This document shows positions 33,998-45,703 of a stretch of 64,000 nt of DNA, one piece after another. Made by a program: the position numbers and the translations under genes. Positions within the stretch are counted from its first letter, which is position 1; each line of letters starts with the position of its first letter. Source of the stretch: Glebionis coronaria. Taxonomy: Eukaryota > Streptophyta > Magnoliopsida > Asterales > Asteraceae. Location: positions 23,709,224 to 23,773,223 of the forward strand of contig CM046876.1 of assembly GCA_025667525.1 (NCBI GenBank), in the 5' to 3' direction. A model generated the notes under the pieces. The model saw only the letters and a list, made by a program, of their open reading frames with translations, ran no database searches and was not told where the DNA came from.

Positions 33998-35030
33998 GAC
34001 TGCACGAGGCAAGACTCCGATATCTTGATCGTGAAACTCTGCATTCTTACTAATGAACTAACATTAAGAAATTTAACATAAGGATACGGATTTCTATATG
34101 GGCGCAAATGTGTAATGCCACATACCCGTATTCTGATACAAGTTCAGTAAGTGTCCTAGTGTATCATTACCCCTGTGATCAAACAGATCTACCTGAGAAC
34201 ATATACTGCTCCAACCAATGCCGAGAAATGATTAGCGATGAACTTGTCTAAAACATTTGTTTAAAAGAAGCCTATGCATTTCTTTTTTGGTGGTTACTTA
34301 TCTGTGTGCAGCTTGAATTCTAATGGGAAAGATTTGCAGAATCTGCCCATAACTTTTGCTTTCATAAAGTGTTCGAGGTGTTTCATACGTTTGGGGGATA
34401 TCTGATAGACGTTTTTATCGCAAAACAAAATGTTCTTTTGATCAATCATCTAAACTCAGTTTTTTTGCTTATACGTCTCATCTTGTTAAAGCGAACCATA
34501 GAAAGGGATATCCGATAGGTTCCGTGTGAATATTCCTCCCCATGATCTATAATCAAAAGCTTAATTTCATATCCGAACTTAAGTTTATAATGGACAGGTA
34601 GGATCATCTTGTTTGTACCACAATTCTAGTGGAAAATGTGTATGCCCACTTAATATAGCTTTTTCACACCTTCACGTTATTCAATTCGGGCATAGTTAGT
34701 TAGTTAGTTGCATACGATGTTAAACGCAACATATGTGTTTGTTATTTGTTATTTTCCTGTAAAAAACATGTTCTTGTCCCTTGAAACTCAGATAAGCCAC
34801 CTTTTAGGCCTTCTTGTGCTTTTTCTTTAAATTGGATGTCTTTTTCTGATTACTTGTATGTGGAAAATACATTCAACATTCACCTATCATCATGCACTAG
34901 TTTCTATTATTGAAATCTTTCTTTCTTTTTCTGTTGTTTGAATGATTGGATTTTCATGTATTTATGTTGAAACAATCGTCCCTACAATAACTTAACCCGG
35001 CTTTTTCCAACTGATAAAAAGACGCACTCC
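33998..35030. other. upstream region of the TMEM45-like gene
   Basis: About 1 kb between the copia element and the next start codon. It is T-rich in places and may hold a 5' UTR intron, but no junction is certain. Before the copia insertion this sequence was continuous with 15426-15549. Confidence 0.5.
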
Positions 35031-35909
35031 ATGGGAACACTTGCTGGTCATCTAGTCCCTGGTTCAGTCTTAGCTCTTCTTGGCTTATGGCACGTCGTCA
35101 ATACAATCCGATCCTACCACCTGAAAGGCCCGACCCATTTCAGGACAAGCTTCTGGCACCCGTTTACGAGCCTGTCTTCCAAGTTTGCATATATGGAGCT
35201 TTTTCTTATTCTTTTTTTCTCAACATTTTCAATAGTTATGCAGGTTTTGGACTACCCTTTATTCTCATTCGATTTCAAGCTCAATAACTACGAGCATGCT
35301 ACCATGTTTCTTCACTTGGTTATATATTCTGGATTTACCCTTTTAGCCGAGTTAACTCATAAATCCGACATCTTATTTGAGGTTTCTGGAATCCTTGCTG
35401 CTTCGGTTTTTGGTCAAGAGCTTTTCTTAATTCATTATCATTCAGCTGATCATGTTGGCCTCGAGGGTCACTACCATTGGCTAATGCAACTTATTGTGAT
35501 CGTTTCTCTTTTAACAGCTTTAACTGCCACCATGTTTCCATCAAGTTTTAGTTCATCGCTTGTTCTTCCTATGTCAGTCGCGTTTCAGGGCTTTTGGTTC
35601 ATTAACATGGGATTTATGTTATGGGTTCCTGAGCTTGTCCCCAAAGGGTGTACCTTACGGTTGGGACATGGTGGTGATAGTGATATGCACGGGGCGGTTG
35701 TGTGTGATAACCATGAGGCCATGTTAAGGGCTAGAGGATTAGCTAATCTGCAATTCAGTTGGATACTTGCTGGCATAATGATATTTGTGGGATGTTTATG
35801 TTTATCTTTCCCCAAAAAGGCACCTCACCGGGCTCAATCGATTGAGTATGAAAGACTTAATAGTCGAGTTGCTGAGATCCCTCTTTCGATAGCTGGTTTC
35901 AAGCAATAG
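35031..35909 (+). CDS. TMEM45/DUF716 multi-pass membrane protein (292 aa)
   Basis: Single-exon frame. It begins MGTLAGHLVPGSVLALLGLW, the typical start of plant DUF716 (TMEM45-like) proteins, and contains the conserved GHxxPG, ELTHK and GQELFLIHYHSADHVGLEGH segments. Several hydrophobic stretches (roughly residues 5-25, 50-72, 88-108, 118-138, 150-170, 178-200, 240-262) indicate about seven membrane passes. The length is normal for the family. The biochemical role is unknown; some plant members have been linked to viral or stress responses, but the sequence itself does not show that. The frame is intact. It converges with PetM downstream, with about 650 bases between the stop codons. Confidence 0.92.
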   Translation: MGTLAGHLVPGSVLALLGLWHVVNTIRSYHLKGPTHFRTSFWHPFTSLSSKFAYMELFLILFFSTFSIVMQVLDYPLFSFDFKLNNYEHATMFLHLVIYSGFTLLAELTHKSDILFEVSGILAASVFGQELFLIHYHSADHVGLEGHYHWLMQLIVIVSLLTALTATMFPSSFSSSLVLPMSVAFQGFWFINMGFMLWVPELVPKGCTLRLGHGGDSDMHGAVVCDNHEAMLRARGLANLQFSWILAGIMIFVGCLCLSFPKKAPHRAQSIEYERLNSRVAEIPLSIAGFKQ

Positions 35910-36560
35910 TTACCCATAAATGATACATGTATGTTTAGTAATACCAGCTATGCAACTCATGTATATGACTAAGTTGTCGAAAATCTTTGATGCTACTTAT
36001 TTATGAGTCTTAAAGATTTATGTGATTTTACGGTTGTTTGGAATCAACTACTTATTTATCTGCATTTTCTACATGGGGGTGTTTAGGAGTGCTTAATATG
36101 CCTAAATAAGAAATATGTACTAATCAGACTATATCATAAATTCCCAGTTTAGACTAAAGGGCTCGATCATCACTCGCAGGACGTTCGACCTTTGGTAGAA
36201 TCGGAAGCAGTCTCTCTACCATAGGTACGGGTATGACTGTTTACGTCTCAACCTCCCCCAAAAGTGTCCTAGACGTTATCGGGTGTTACCTTACTTTTTT
36301 TTTTTCAGTTTAGACTAATAAGCTAAAACAAAGTTTCATACATCTAAAAGGTCAAAATTGCTTATCTGCTCATCAGACAAGCACATAAATAAGCAATTTG
36401 AACTCCTCACTAAAGTAATAAAAAAAAGGAGCATAAATGATGGTATTATATAACATCTTGTCCATACATATTTATGAATGATTCTACATGAATTCAACAA
36501 TAAAAACAAAGATACAATATATAGTAAAAAAAAAAAGCAGAAAAGCCTTTGCAAAAGCTC
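35910..36560. other. shared 3' flank of two convergent genes
   Basis: Holds the 3' ends of the TMEM45-like (+) and PetM (-) transcripts. I see no further gene; a 72-codon minus frame at 36336-36554 is Phe/Leu-rich and unconvincing. Confidence 0.5.
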
Positions 36561-36935
36561 TTACTCAGCTTCTTCAACAGAAGCTTCAATTCGAAGAAGC
36601 ACAAAACCAACAGCAACACCAACAAGTGTAAGCCCATTCATGATAGCAGCTATCCTGAATATCTCAGCAACTGCACTGCATGTTGAAGTTAATGCACCAC
36701 CACCTTTGTTAGAAGATGGTCCCTTCTTCTTCATTGCACAAACCATATTAGCAAACTGTTGCTCAGTGCATGCATGAGTTCCTAGTGATGCAACTGTGTT
36801 GTGAGCTTTAAGTCCACCAAATGAGTTAAGTCCCTTGATGTATGTCACTTTGGTGCTTGTGGCTCTACCTGAAGAAGACCTAGCTGGTGCAACTGTGGCT
36901 GCTGCAAAGGTGGCTGGACATAAAGTGGCTGCCAT
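36561..36935 (-). CDS. PETM: cytochrome b6f complex subunit 7, PetM precursor (124 aa)
   Basis: Nuclear-encoded small subunit of the chloroplast cytochrome b6f complex, which passes electrons from plastoquinol to plastocyanin in the thylakoid. The C-terminus [20 protein letters not shown] then [15 protein letters not shown] is the mature PetM sequence: a short stromal/lumenal start, one membrane helix and an acidic tail. The first ~75-85 residues form the transit peptide, rich in Ala, Ser and Thr at its start ([15 protein letters not shown]), with the plant-typical [12 protein letters not shown] segment. Single exon and intact; length matches other plant precursors. The minus-strand region just upstream (to about 37140) should carry its promoter. 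Confidence 0.94.
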   Translation of the reverse strand: MAATLCPATFAAATVAPARSSSGRATSTKVTYIKGLNSFGGLKAHNTVASLGTHACTEQQFANMVCAMKKKGPSSNKGGGALTSTCSAVAEIFRIAAIMNGLTLVGVAVGFVLLRIEASVEEAE

Positions 36936-37166
36936 TGAATTGTACTAGAAAGAAAATTTGTGGGCTTGTGATGAAGGTTGAAATGCTTTGAGATATGAGT
37001 GGGTGATGAAGGAAAAGAAAAAGAAAGATATAGAGATAAGATGGTATAATGAATGGTTGGTTGTGAATGAGATATGGCAAGATGAGGTATACTGAGAGCT
37101 TGTGTTTTACACACATATTTTGCTACTTGTATCTGATAAAAATCTTGACCAATAAATGATTACTAA

Positions 37167-37390
37167 GGGTGTGTTTGGTTTGTTAATTGGAATTACAATC
37201 GGTATGAGTTTTGGAATAACATGGAATGATAATGGGAATGAAATTGGAAAGGAGGCAAGTGTGGCTCCTATGAAAAAGCCCACAAATTAATATATGATTC
37301 CAATTTTTGATAACCACAATAATATATCAAACATAACTATCATTGCAACTATGATTCTTTTATTCCCGTAGGCCTATACCAAACACACCC
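37167..37390. mobile_element. Tourist-type MITE (224 bp)
   Basis: Begins GGGTGTGTTTGG and ends CCAAACACACCC, flanked by TAA on both sides (37164-37166, 37391-37393), the 3-bp duplication of PIF/Harbinger-derived Tourist MITEs. It lies about 230 bases upstream of the PetM start. Non-coding. Confidence 0.93.
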
Positions 37391-37569
37391 TAATGTTCGG
37401 TCAACGTATTTTCTAAATTTAAGAATTAACTGCATTTTTATTCCATTTTAGGTTATTTTATTAAAATGAGTTGAGATAATATGTAAACTTTTATTTTAGC
37501 ATATATTATATCAATGAATTATATTTACTTAATATAATAAAAATCTATTTTTCACTCCTTTTTAAAAAA

Positions 37570-38764
37570 ATTAAATATCTTACAAATAATAAATTATCAA
37601 ACGATAAAAAAATATATCATTCAAAACACAATTAAATCAGTTTTATACAGAGAGCATTTGTATAAAATTTCGACGATTTTTTTATGAGAAAATCATATAT
37701 GATTCGTATCATGAATCATATATGATTTCTCAAAATCATATATGATTTTCGAAATCTCGTTAAATAGGAGTGGTGCAGTGTGACCGGAGCAGTTGTAGAG
37801 TTTACCATATATTATTTCATATATGATTTTACGAATCATATATAATTCGTGATACGAATCATATACTTATGATTTTCTAAGAGAAATTTTATTTCGTCAA
37901 AAGTATATATACATGTACCCAAGGTTGCAGAAATCGCTAGACGCTAGTCAGGCAGTTGACGGCCTTTGAGGCGGAATTCGTCTAGACGGATTGCAATTAT
38001 ATGCATATAAATATTATAAATAGGCGAAAATTATCAAAAGAGTTCAAAACTTTTTTTCCAATTCCCACAAGAGCCCTTAATTCTTCTCTTTCCGAAAAAG
38101 ACTTATTTTTAAGGCAACATGGCAACTGGGTGCAGAATGCGCCATGTGTCCTCTGTTGCCCTTTTTTCCGGGGCAGTCTGTCAGAATTGCCCTATTTTTT
38201 AGGACACTTGTCAAAATCTGACGCTTGTTGCCCTATATTCTTTGTTGCCCTTGATTGTTTGAGGAAAAACATGTTTTTTTACTAAAATACATGTTGCTCT
38301 AAAAAAATGGACTCTTTTGATCGTTTTCCCTATAAATAATATGTATGAAACAAAAAATTCTTCTAATTTCAAATAATTCGAAGTTCACATAGTTTGAATT
38401 GCAAAATAGGCAAATAAACATAACAGTTTAAGTGCTTAAAATTTCAAACGAGAACATATAATTTAATTGATTCCAATTTTATATGAAAAACACATTACTT
38501 TATGTTTATAATAATTCTTTTATCTTTTATTTTAAGATGTTACGTTATTAAATATAGGCATTATATATTAGAAAGAAAACCCTTTTTTTTGACCGCTTAG
38601 ACCGCCTAGCTCCTAGGCGGAGTATGATCGCCTAGCGCCTAGGCGGCCGCCTAGCCTGTTTTTTTACAGTATTGCATGTACCCCTCGTTAGAATGATAAT
38701 TTAATTTTATCGCGATGATATGTTTTGTTTTACGTAACGATTAACGGTTTGTGAGATATTTAAT
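37570..38764. mobile_element. fold-back element with ATCATATATGAT core, copy 2
   Basis: The ends AAATATCTTACAAA (left) and TTTGTGAGATATTT (right) are inverted repeats, and the left interior is rich in ATCATATATGAT palindromes. It belongs to the same family as 7256-7717 (shared AACCGTTAAT-type ends and TTTCGACGATTTTTT string). A 754-bp element (37921-38674) has inserted into its right part. Confidence 0.7.
37921..38674. mobile_element. 754-bp insertion with 9-bp target duplication, Mutator-like
   Basis: CATGTACCC is repeated directly at 37912-37920 and 38675-38683, so the 754 bases between them are an insertion. It begins AAGGTTGCAGAAATCGCTAG and ends with CTAGGCGGCCGCCTAGCCTG-like palindromes and ACAGTATTG. 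A 9-bp duplication is characteristic of Mutator-like elements. Terminal inverted repeats are poor and no transposase is present. An open frame at 38001-38285 has no recognised domain. Confidence 0.75.
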
Positions 38765-39679
38765 TAATTCTTAAAAATAATGAAAATGAGTTTATTTGTT
38801 AGATGAAGAAAATAAATGATTTATTGTTGGGGTCTATGCTACTAACATGTCTACATTAAAATTTTGCCTAAATGATTATTAATAAAAAAAAAATTGGTTT
38901 GAGTTTATAATATTATCTTTATTAAAAACAATTAATTATTTAAGAGTAAAACTTTTATTTTGTCAAGAGTAAAAGAGAAAAAGATTATAATAATTAATCT
39001 TTTTGTATAAAAATTATTGTTTTCCGATAAAAACATAATTTAAGAAAAGTATATTTATTATGTTTTCTTTTTCTTACTTTTTATAGAATGGTGGTTTTAC
39101 CATTACCTAATTAATTAGTCATTTTTAGATTTGTAATCATAATTTCTATCAAAGGTAATACAGTAAATTTGAACAAATTTTTTAAATCTATTTTTAGTAA
39201 TTAACAATTAATTTGAAACATACACCAAAAAGGAATGATGAAAAATAAAAATGAGACAAAGAAAGCATATATTTTTATTAGACTGTATATCTTTTGTATA
39301 ATGATAATAATTTTAAAACAAAAAAATACCAACTTTAAATATTAGTTACATAATCATTGAATTTTTCAAATTTAGACTATATAAATAACATGACCAGGAC
39401 TAGTAGAGTACCAGCCGACTTTTTTTAAGAAAATAAAAGTTCACATGAAAATTAAAAAGTTATTATTTATTCACTTAAACATCAAGACCATATGGGAGAT
39501 TTTCTAATTTTATCGTATCTTGTTTATTTTGTATAAAAATCAATCGTAAAAAGAGAGAAGTCGAGTTTTAAATCGAATCGAATGTAATTAAGTCTGCTTT
39601 AATTTAAAAATACTACAAAGGACTGTGTAGTAATCGATTTTTGTCAATTGATTTAAGAGTGACAAAAGGTCATTTCTAG
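38765..39679. other. very AT-rich intergenic DNA
   Basis: No gene, RNA or clear transposon edge recognised. Confidence 0.5.
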
Positions 39680-40400
39680 TCACGATTTTTGATCAAAATA
39701 TTTATTTCGGTCCACTTTCAGAGTCAGGAAAGAGGTGTCTCAAGTTTAACGACTTGGGATTTACTAAAGTGTCATTGCCCCAGTTTAAAGGGTCATTCAA
39801 TGGTAGGTGTATTTTCTCCAAAAGAGAATGATGGTACAATGTACTTTTGTACAAAGTCTCATCCACTCACTCTGTTGAGACAAAATCAAGATCGGCAAGG
39901 TACTAGCTGCTTAGCCTATTGAATGGGGAGATGCAAGCAAGTCCTACTTATTGAAAAGGGGCATTGTGAGCCTTTGAAGCCCCACGTAGGCCAGGTGAGG
40001 ATTTATGTTTAATTCGTTGGTTCTCCTCCATCGGTCAATATATTCGGCCTTACTGAAACGAAAGACTAGTTAGGTACTGTAGGTAGAGCATATTCCAACA
40101 CTTCGGATAACCACTTGACATTGGCACCTTGGCCAAGTAGATCCATCCCACTCTCCAGACCTTCGAACCGCGAGAGATAGTTGCCCATCATACGGCTCAC
40201 CAACTTCACTTGCCTCTATGGGGGGCTCGCTCAAGGAAGGTTTGGATCACTTACAATACATGGATCTACTAAGCAAGGGCTTGGTTTAGGAGCTTTTCCT
40301 ATATGATTCTTTTCATGTATTTGTTCGATGAGAAATGCGAGTCTGTTTTGTCCACTTTCTCCATCCCCTCTATAAAAATGAGAATAAAGGTAAATGAAAT
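39680..40400. other. GC-richer block, possibly organelle-derived
   Basis: About 700 bases with markedly higher GC and more even base use than the AT-rich flanks, no conserved open frame, and a texture like plant mitochondrial intergenic DNA. I cannot confirm any specific organellar gene, so the origin is a guess. Confidence 0.25.
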
Positions 40401-40527
40401 GGAATCATTTGCTAGGTGAAAACAATTTTAATTGTCACACTACCCTCTTAAAAAAAGATTATTTTTTTTTTGGTAAAGGGGACTATCCCCGGTAAAATAA
40501 TTAAAAAAAGATTTTACCTAGTTCAAG

Positions 40528-41039
40528 TGATGTAGATTAGAGACATGATAAATAAGTTGGATCTGTTGATTCCAATGAATACCAGAAAAAATTCTTTCAG
40601 CAATCATTAATTCTACTGAATACTGATTATTAAGGTAAAAACTTTGGCAAACAACGGCCAATGGTTTAACTTTTATTAAATTGGTAACTGCCTGTTAGGG
40701 ATACAACAGACTGTACTATTAGAAACATGAAACAAAAAAACCATAAAACACCAATGGGCTGGACCGTAGCCCAAAGACAAAGTCCATCGAAACTGGAAAA
40801 AACATAAAAATATAAATAACTGATGTTAAAAAGGATTGTCGGGTCTCGAAAAATCCATAACCAACTAAAAGCTGGTTCAAACTGCATTCTCTCGTTTTTA
40901 CGAACGTTTTGATAGGTCGTGGGCCTTCTAACTCCTCTCTGAGCCCAAGTTATGTTCATTATACTAAACTCCTTTTCGTCACACGGTTCTGGGCCTCCAG
41001 AAACATGTTAGTCGTTCTTCAATACTTGGGCCTCCATCA
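40528..41039 (-). repeat. gypsy 3' LTR
   Basis: 512 bases from TGATGTAGATTAGAG to CTCCATCA. Followed on the plus strand by TTCCCCAT, which is a purine tract (ATGGGGAA) on the minus strand. Clearly diverged from the other LTR, so the element is old. Confidence 0.9.
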
Positions 41040-41280
41040 TTCCCCATGGATAGGAAAAATTTATCCTTGAATTCCCAGTAGTCACATCATCAGAAGAATC
41101 ACCGTAGCAAGGAAACAAGTGCTTCACATTAAAAACATCAGAACATCGAATATGGCTTAGTAACTTCAAACGATAAGCATTCAAGTTCATCTTCTCCACA
41201 ATTTCCAGTGGACCAATCTTCTTAGTAGATAACTTACTATACTCGCCATTTGGAAAACGACCCTTAATCAAAAAGCCCAC
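41040..41280 (-). pseudogene. gypsy integrase C-terminal end
   Basis: A 90-codon minus frame that runs into the LTR: KKIGPLEIVEKMNLNAYRL and HIRCSDVFNVKHLFPC are the usual C-terminal segment of gypsy integrases. No clear chromodomain follows. Confidence 0.85.
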
Positions 41281-41683
41281 ACAAAGTCTCCTACTTAAAA
41301 ATCAGTATGTCGCCTCTTTTGATCCACATCATGCTTGTACTTTGAATTGGCGCAAAACAAATTCTCACGAACAGTTTAATGAACATCATGCAATCCCTCA
41401 ACAAAATCCTACACTTTCTTCAGAACAGACCTAAAAACCTGAGGAGTCATAAGATCAGCAGGACCACGTGGTTGAGCAGAATAAACCACATTGAATTGAC
41501 TAAACCCAATGCACCAATTAACAACATGATTATGAGCAAACTCATCTTGACACAACTTCTAATCTCATGCCTTCACATGATCACCCACCAAATACCTTAA
41601 CAGATTACCAAGGGAAATGTTAACAACTTCAGTTTATCCATCAGTTTGAGGATGATAAGCACTACTAAAATTGGGTTGAGTAT

Positions 41684-41938
41684 TCACCATCTTCCACAAA
41701 CTACGCCAAAAATGACTAAAAATCTAGTGTCCTGATCAGAAACAATGGAGGAAGGTAAACCATGTAAACGATACACGTCCCTAAAGAAATGTTGGGCTAC
41801 AATAACTACATTTGTTGTCTTCTTGCAAGGAATAAAATGAACCATCTTAGAAAAACGATCAACAACAACAAATATTGAATCATTACCCCTTTGCGTACGA
41901 GGTAGCCCCAACACAAAATCCATGCTAATATCAACCAA
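41684..41938 (-). pseudogene. gypsy integrase core
   Basis: [20 protein letters not shown] then [14 protein letters not shown] carries the first catalytic Asp, and IVSDQDTRF the second. The frame stops before the third acidic residue. The sequence between here and RNase H (41939-42410) is disrupted integrase N-terminal coding sequence. Confidence 0.9.
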
Positions 41939-42410
41939 GGTTGCAAAGGAACCAGCAAAGGCATATAAAGTCCCGCATTAGTAGTTGTGCCCTTTGAAAC
42001 TTAACAAATACGACACATCTTCATGTAACGATCCACGTCCTTCCTCATACTAGGCCAAAAATAAGAATCTTGAACCAACTATAAAGTGAGATCACGACCA
42101 ACATGTCCTTCACCATGTAACTCCTTAATAATTTATAAGCGAAGACATGAAGTAGGAATACAAAGGTGATTCCGTTTAAATAGGAACCCATCATGCATAA
42201 CAAAATATATTTTCTCTCTAGACTACAAATCCTGCAAAATAACTGAAAAGTATGGGTCCACGGTCACCATGTTACACATGACATCAAGTCCTGAAACATC
42301 AACCTCCATGGTTACAAGTAAAGTAGTCCCTTGGAAGCACCAGTTTGTGTTTCACCACAAAAGTAAATTTCTCAAGAAAGGCCAACCAACTCCCATGCTT
42401 ATTTAATACC

Positions 42411-42674
42411 TTATATTGAGTACGGATATTCATGCCTTAAGGAATCATGATCAGTGAACAAAACAAACTCCTTATGAAACAAATAATGGCCCCAATGCTT
42501 CACAGCTTCGACCACTGCATAAAACTCAAAGTCATAAGTTAAGTACCTAGACTTCGGCCCGGTCAACTTCGTACTAAAATAGGCAACAAGCCGGCCACCT
42601 TGACTAAGAACTCCACCAATTGCAAGCTTAGAATCATCAGTATAAAGCTCAAAATATTTTAAAAAATCAGGCAA
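42411..42674 (-). pseudogene. gypsy RNase H
   Basis: FELYTDDSKLAIGGVLSQGG is the first active-site segment, with Asp before Asp where Ala is usual. RYLTYDFEFYAVVEAVKHWG and FTDHDSLRH follow, the latter holding a further catalytic Asp. The frame then fails. Confidence 0.9.
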
Positions 42675-42713
42675 TACCAGGATTGGCGTTGTAGTAAGCT
42701 TTTCTTTGACAAC

Positions 42714-43382
42714 CTAAAAAGCTAGATGCGCTCCCTCCGTCCACACAAATGACTTCCCATTCATACAGTCTGTCAAAGGGGCCATAATGGAACTAAAATT
42801 AGGAATAAATCTCCTATAGAAAGAAGCAAGACCATGGAAACTTCGAACTTCAGTAATGATAGTTGGAGTTGGCCACTCCTGAAAAGCTGCTACCTTAGAC
42901 TCATCCACCTGTATGCTAACACCAGAAACAACATACCCCAAAAACAAAACTTTAGGGGCCATGAACACACACTTCTCTGTAGCTATATAAAACATGTCCT
43001 TCCGAAGCAAGGTCAAGACTTCCCTCACATTAGTGACATGCTCATTATAAGAAGCACTATAAATAAGAATTTCATCAAACTAAACAACCACAAACTTGCC
43101 AATAAAAGGTCTGAGCAGTTGATTCATCACTCGCATAAATGTAATTGGTGCGTTTAATAAGCCAAAAGGCATTACCAACCACTCATACAACCCTTCACGG
43201 GTCCTGAAAGCGGTCTTCCACTCATCACCAGGTCTAAGACGAGTCTGGTAATACCTACTCTTCAAATCCAGTTTCGTAAAAATAGTAGCACCACTAATCT
43301 GGTCAAGCAAATCATCAAGGCGGGGAATAGGAAACCTGTACCTCACAGTAATCTTGTTGATGGCTCGACTATCAAAACACAT
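42714..43382 (-). pseudogene. gypsy reverse transcriptase, mutated at the active site
   Basis: Two adjoining frames (43080-43382 and 42714-43028) cover most of the enzyme, e.g. [39 protein letters not shown] and [14 protein letters not shown]. At the polymerase motif the family Y/F-x-D-D reads stop-F-D-E: a TAG/TAA-type stop replaces the first residue and Glu the second Asp. A stop also precedes the RMC segment at about 43383. The enzyme is dead. Confidence 0.93.
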
Positions 43383-43385
43383 ACG

Positions 43386-44247
43386 TCATGTACCATCCTT
43401 CTTTGGAGTCAACAGGGCAGGAACAACACACAGGCTCATACTCTCACGAACATGACCTTTTGAAACCAGCTCCTCAACCTGCTTGTGCAACTCCTCATGT
43501 TCTCTCGGGCTTATCCTATAATGTGGCATGTTAGGAAATTGCGACCCAAACTCTATATCAATATGATACTTTATGTCACGCAATGGTGGCAAACCATCAG
43601 GTAATTCATCAGGGAAAACATCAGAGAATTCCTCAAGTGAAGGGATCATGGCATTAGGAACTTCACTATCTTCGGAAACATCCTTCCCTATTAGCACAAA
43701 AACGTCATCCCCCACCCCCAGCTCGTCTTTGAACTGTGAAAGAGTTAGTAAAGTACCAGTAGGTTTATTAACTACTTCCTTCGGTTTATTTGGCATCAAA
43801 TTAATCTTCACATCCCCAAACAGGAAACAATAAGTATTAGTTCTCCCATGGCGAGTTAGATCACAACCATACTCCCAAGGTCTACCCAAAAACAAGTGAC
43901 AAGCATCCATGGGTATCACGTCACACCAAAGATTATCCTTATAAGTTGCTCCTACATAAAACGGAACTTGGACACGCTTGAACCTATTATCTCCCTACCC
44001 TTTTTATGCCACTGTAACTTATAAGGTTTGGGACGATTTTCAGTTTTCAACCTTAACTTTTGGACTGCTTCTTCCGCTATCAAATTATCACAACTACCTG
44101 AATCACATACAAAGGTGCAAACCTTACCCATAATGGTACAAGTTGACTAAAAGATGTTATGTTTGAGCCAATCATCACCATCTGCTTTAGGTGTTAAGCA
44201 AGAGCTCCTTACCACCAAATTCACCCCCATATCTCCAGATACATACT
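43386..44247 (-). pseudogene. gypsy protease region and reverse transcriptase start
   Basis: Frame 43386-43919 has PMDACHLFLGRPWEYGCDL, the end of the retropepsin domain, then HYRISPREHEELHKQVEELV, the lead-in to reverse transcriptase. Upstream (about 43920-44247), CTFVCDSGSCDNLIAEEAV carries the protease active site D-S-G. Several stops and frameshifts interrupt it. Its 5' edge was continuous with gag before the insertion at 44248. Confidence 0.88.
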
Positions 44248-44698
44248 TAATAAGTGTGAAAACACTTATCCTTTTACCACTTAATTATAATAAAAACAAG
44301 ACCAAAACGTGTATTTAATGTCGTAAAAGGCGGAATTATGCGTGGTTTGTGTTTTTGTTGTGTTTTAGGACCAAAATATGAAAAAGGAAGAAAACACGGG
44401 CTTTCACGGGCTTTTATCGAAAAAAAGACAAACACGAAGTCAAAAGATCAAGAGTGCAAGAGGAACGGAAGTCAAAGGCCTATTCTGAAGATTTATCGAA
44501 GAAAAAGTCTAAAGACGGAAGTTTAACGAAGTCGAAGAACCAAGTCTAATAAAAGAAGAAAATTATAAGACAAGTTTATTTTATCATTCGATAAATTCCG
44601 AGACATAGTCGAGAAAGATGAAGAAATTAAAAGACGAAAAGACAAAGAGGAAGAGAGAAGCATCAACACCCTTCCCCTTCTCCTATATATACTCTCCT
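44248..44698 (+). repeat. first copy of the ~452-bp direct repeat
   Basis: Begins at the insertion edge and ends in TATATATACTCTCCT; the second copy is 45251-45703. Open frames in it (e.g. 44338-44526) show no domain. Confidence 0.88.
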
Positions 44699-45250
44699 GT
44701 TGAATCCAAGATCTTTAGACTCAAACAGTAAAAACCGTTTTATCTAGGTTGATCATCATTCATATGATAATATAGCGAAATAAGAACAATGATCATGAAT
44801 AAGATGTTTAACAAGATGAAAGATTCCCAAAGAGTTTCTATTATTTGATTAACACAAACTACTCTAGGTGTGTGTACATTGAATCCCACACCTAGAGATC
44901 AATGTTTACAGTAGGTTACATTGTGAATGTGAAAGTGATAAACAAAACCTACGTATGGTTCCTTTTATAACATAAGGAAACCATGATACATGGAAACTAA
45001 ATAATATATTAATGAATAAATCAAAACAGAAAAATTCATACTTATCACTTTTACCAAAGCCCTAATGTAAGTCTTGGATTTCTTTACTTGTTTCTCCTTT
45101 CTAACATTTTGAAACTTTCTATCTTTTTAGTTTCCTTATTGTTTAGTATTTAATAAAAGCCAAGGTGGTTAATTATGATGGAGAATGTTAATCTTGCTTT
45201 GTAACTAATGCATTGCATGAGGGCATTGCAATGGTCAAGTATAGGTGATT

Positions 45251-45703
45251 TAATAAGTGTGAAAAGACTTATCCTTTTACCACTTAATTATAACAAAAAC
45301 AAGACCAAAACGTGTATTTAATGTCGTAAAAGGCGGAATTATGCGTGGTTTGTGTTTTTGTTGTGTTTAAGGACCAAAATATAAAAAAGGAAGAAAACAC
45401 GGGCTTTTAGGGCTTTTATCGAAGAAAAAGACAAAAGACGAAGTCAAAAGATCAAGAGTGCAAGAGGAACGAAAGTCAAAGGCCTATTCTGAAGATTTAT
45501 TGAATAAAAAGTCTAAAGACGGAAGTTTAACGAAGTCGAAGAACCAAGTCTAATAAAAGAAGAAAATTATAAGACAAGTTCATTTTATCATTCGACAAAT
45601 CCCGAGACAAAGTCGAGAAAAACGAAGAAATTAAAAGACGAAAAGACAAAGAGAAAGAGAGAAGCATCAACCACCCTTCCCCTCCTCCTATATATACTCT
45701 CCT
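45251..45703 (+). repeat. second copy of the ~452-bp direct repeat
   Basis: Same sequence as 44248-44698 with scattered substitutions and small indels. Sequence diverges completely after the TATATATACTCTCCT box. Confidence 0.88.

Noticed and set aside
34000..35030. Possible 5' UTR intron of the TMEM45-like gene
   Set aside because: T-rich stretches and AG dinucleotides are present, but no donor-acceptor pair is distinctive enough to call without transcript data.
36845..37116. Two overlapping minus-strand frames upstream of PetM
   Set aside because: They lie in the PetM 5' region in other registers and overlap its coding start; the PetM frame itself is well supported from 36935.
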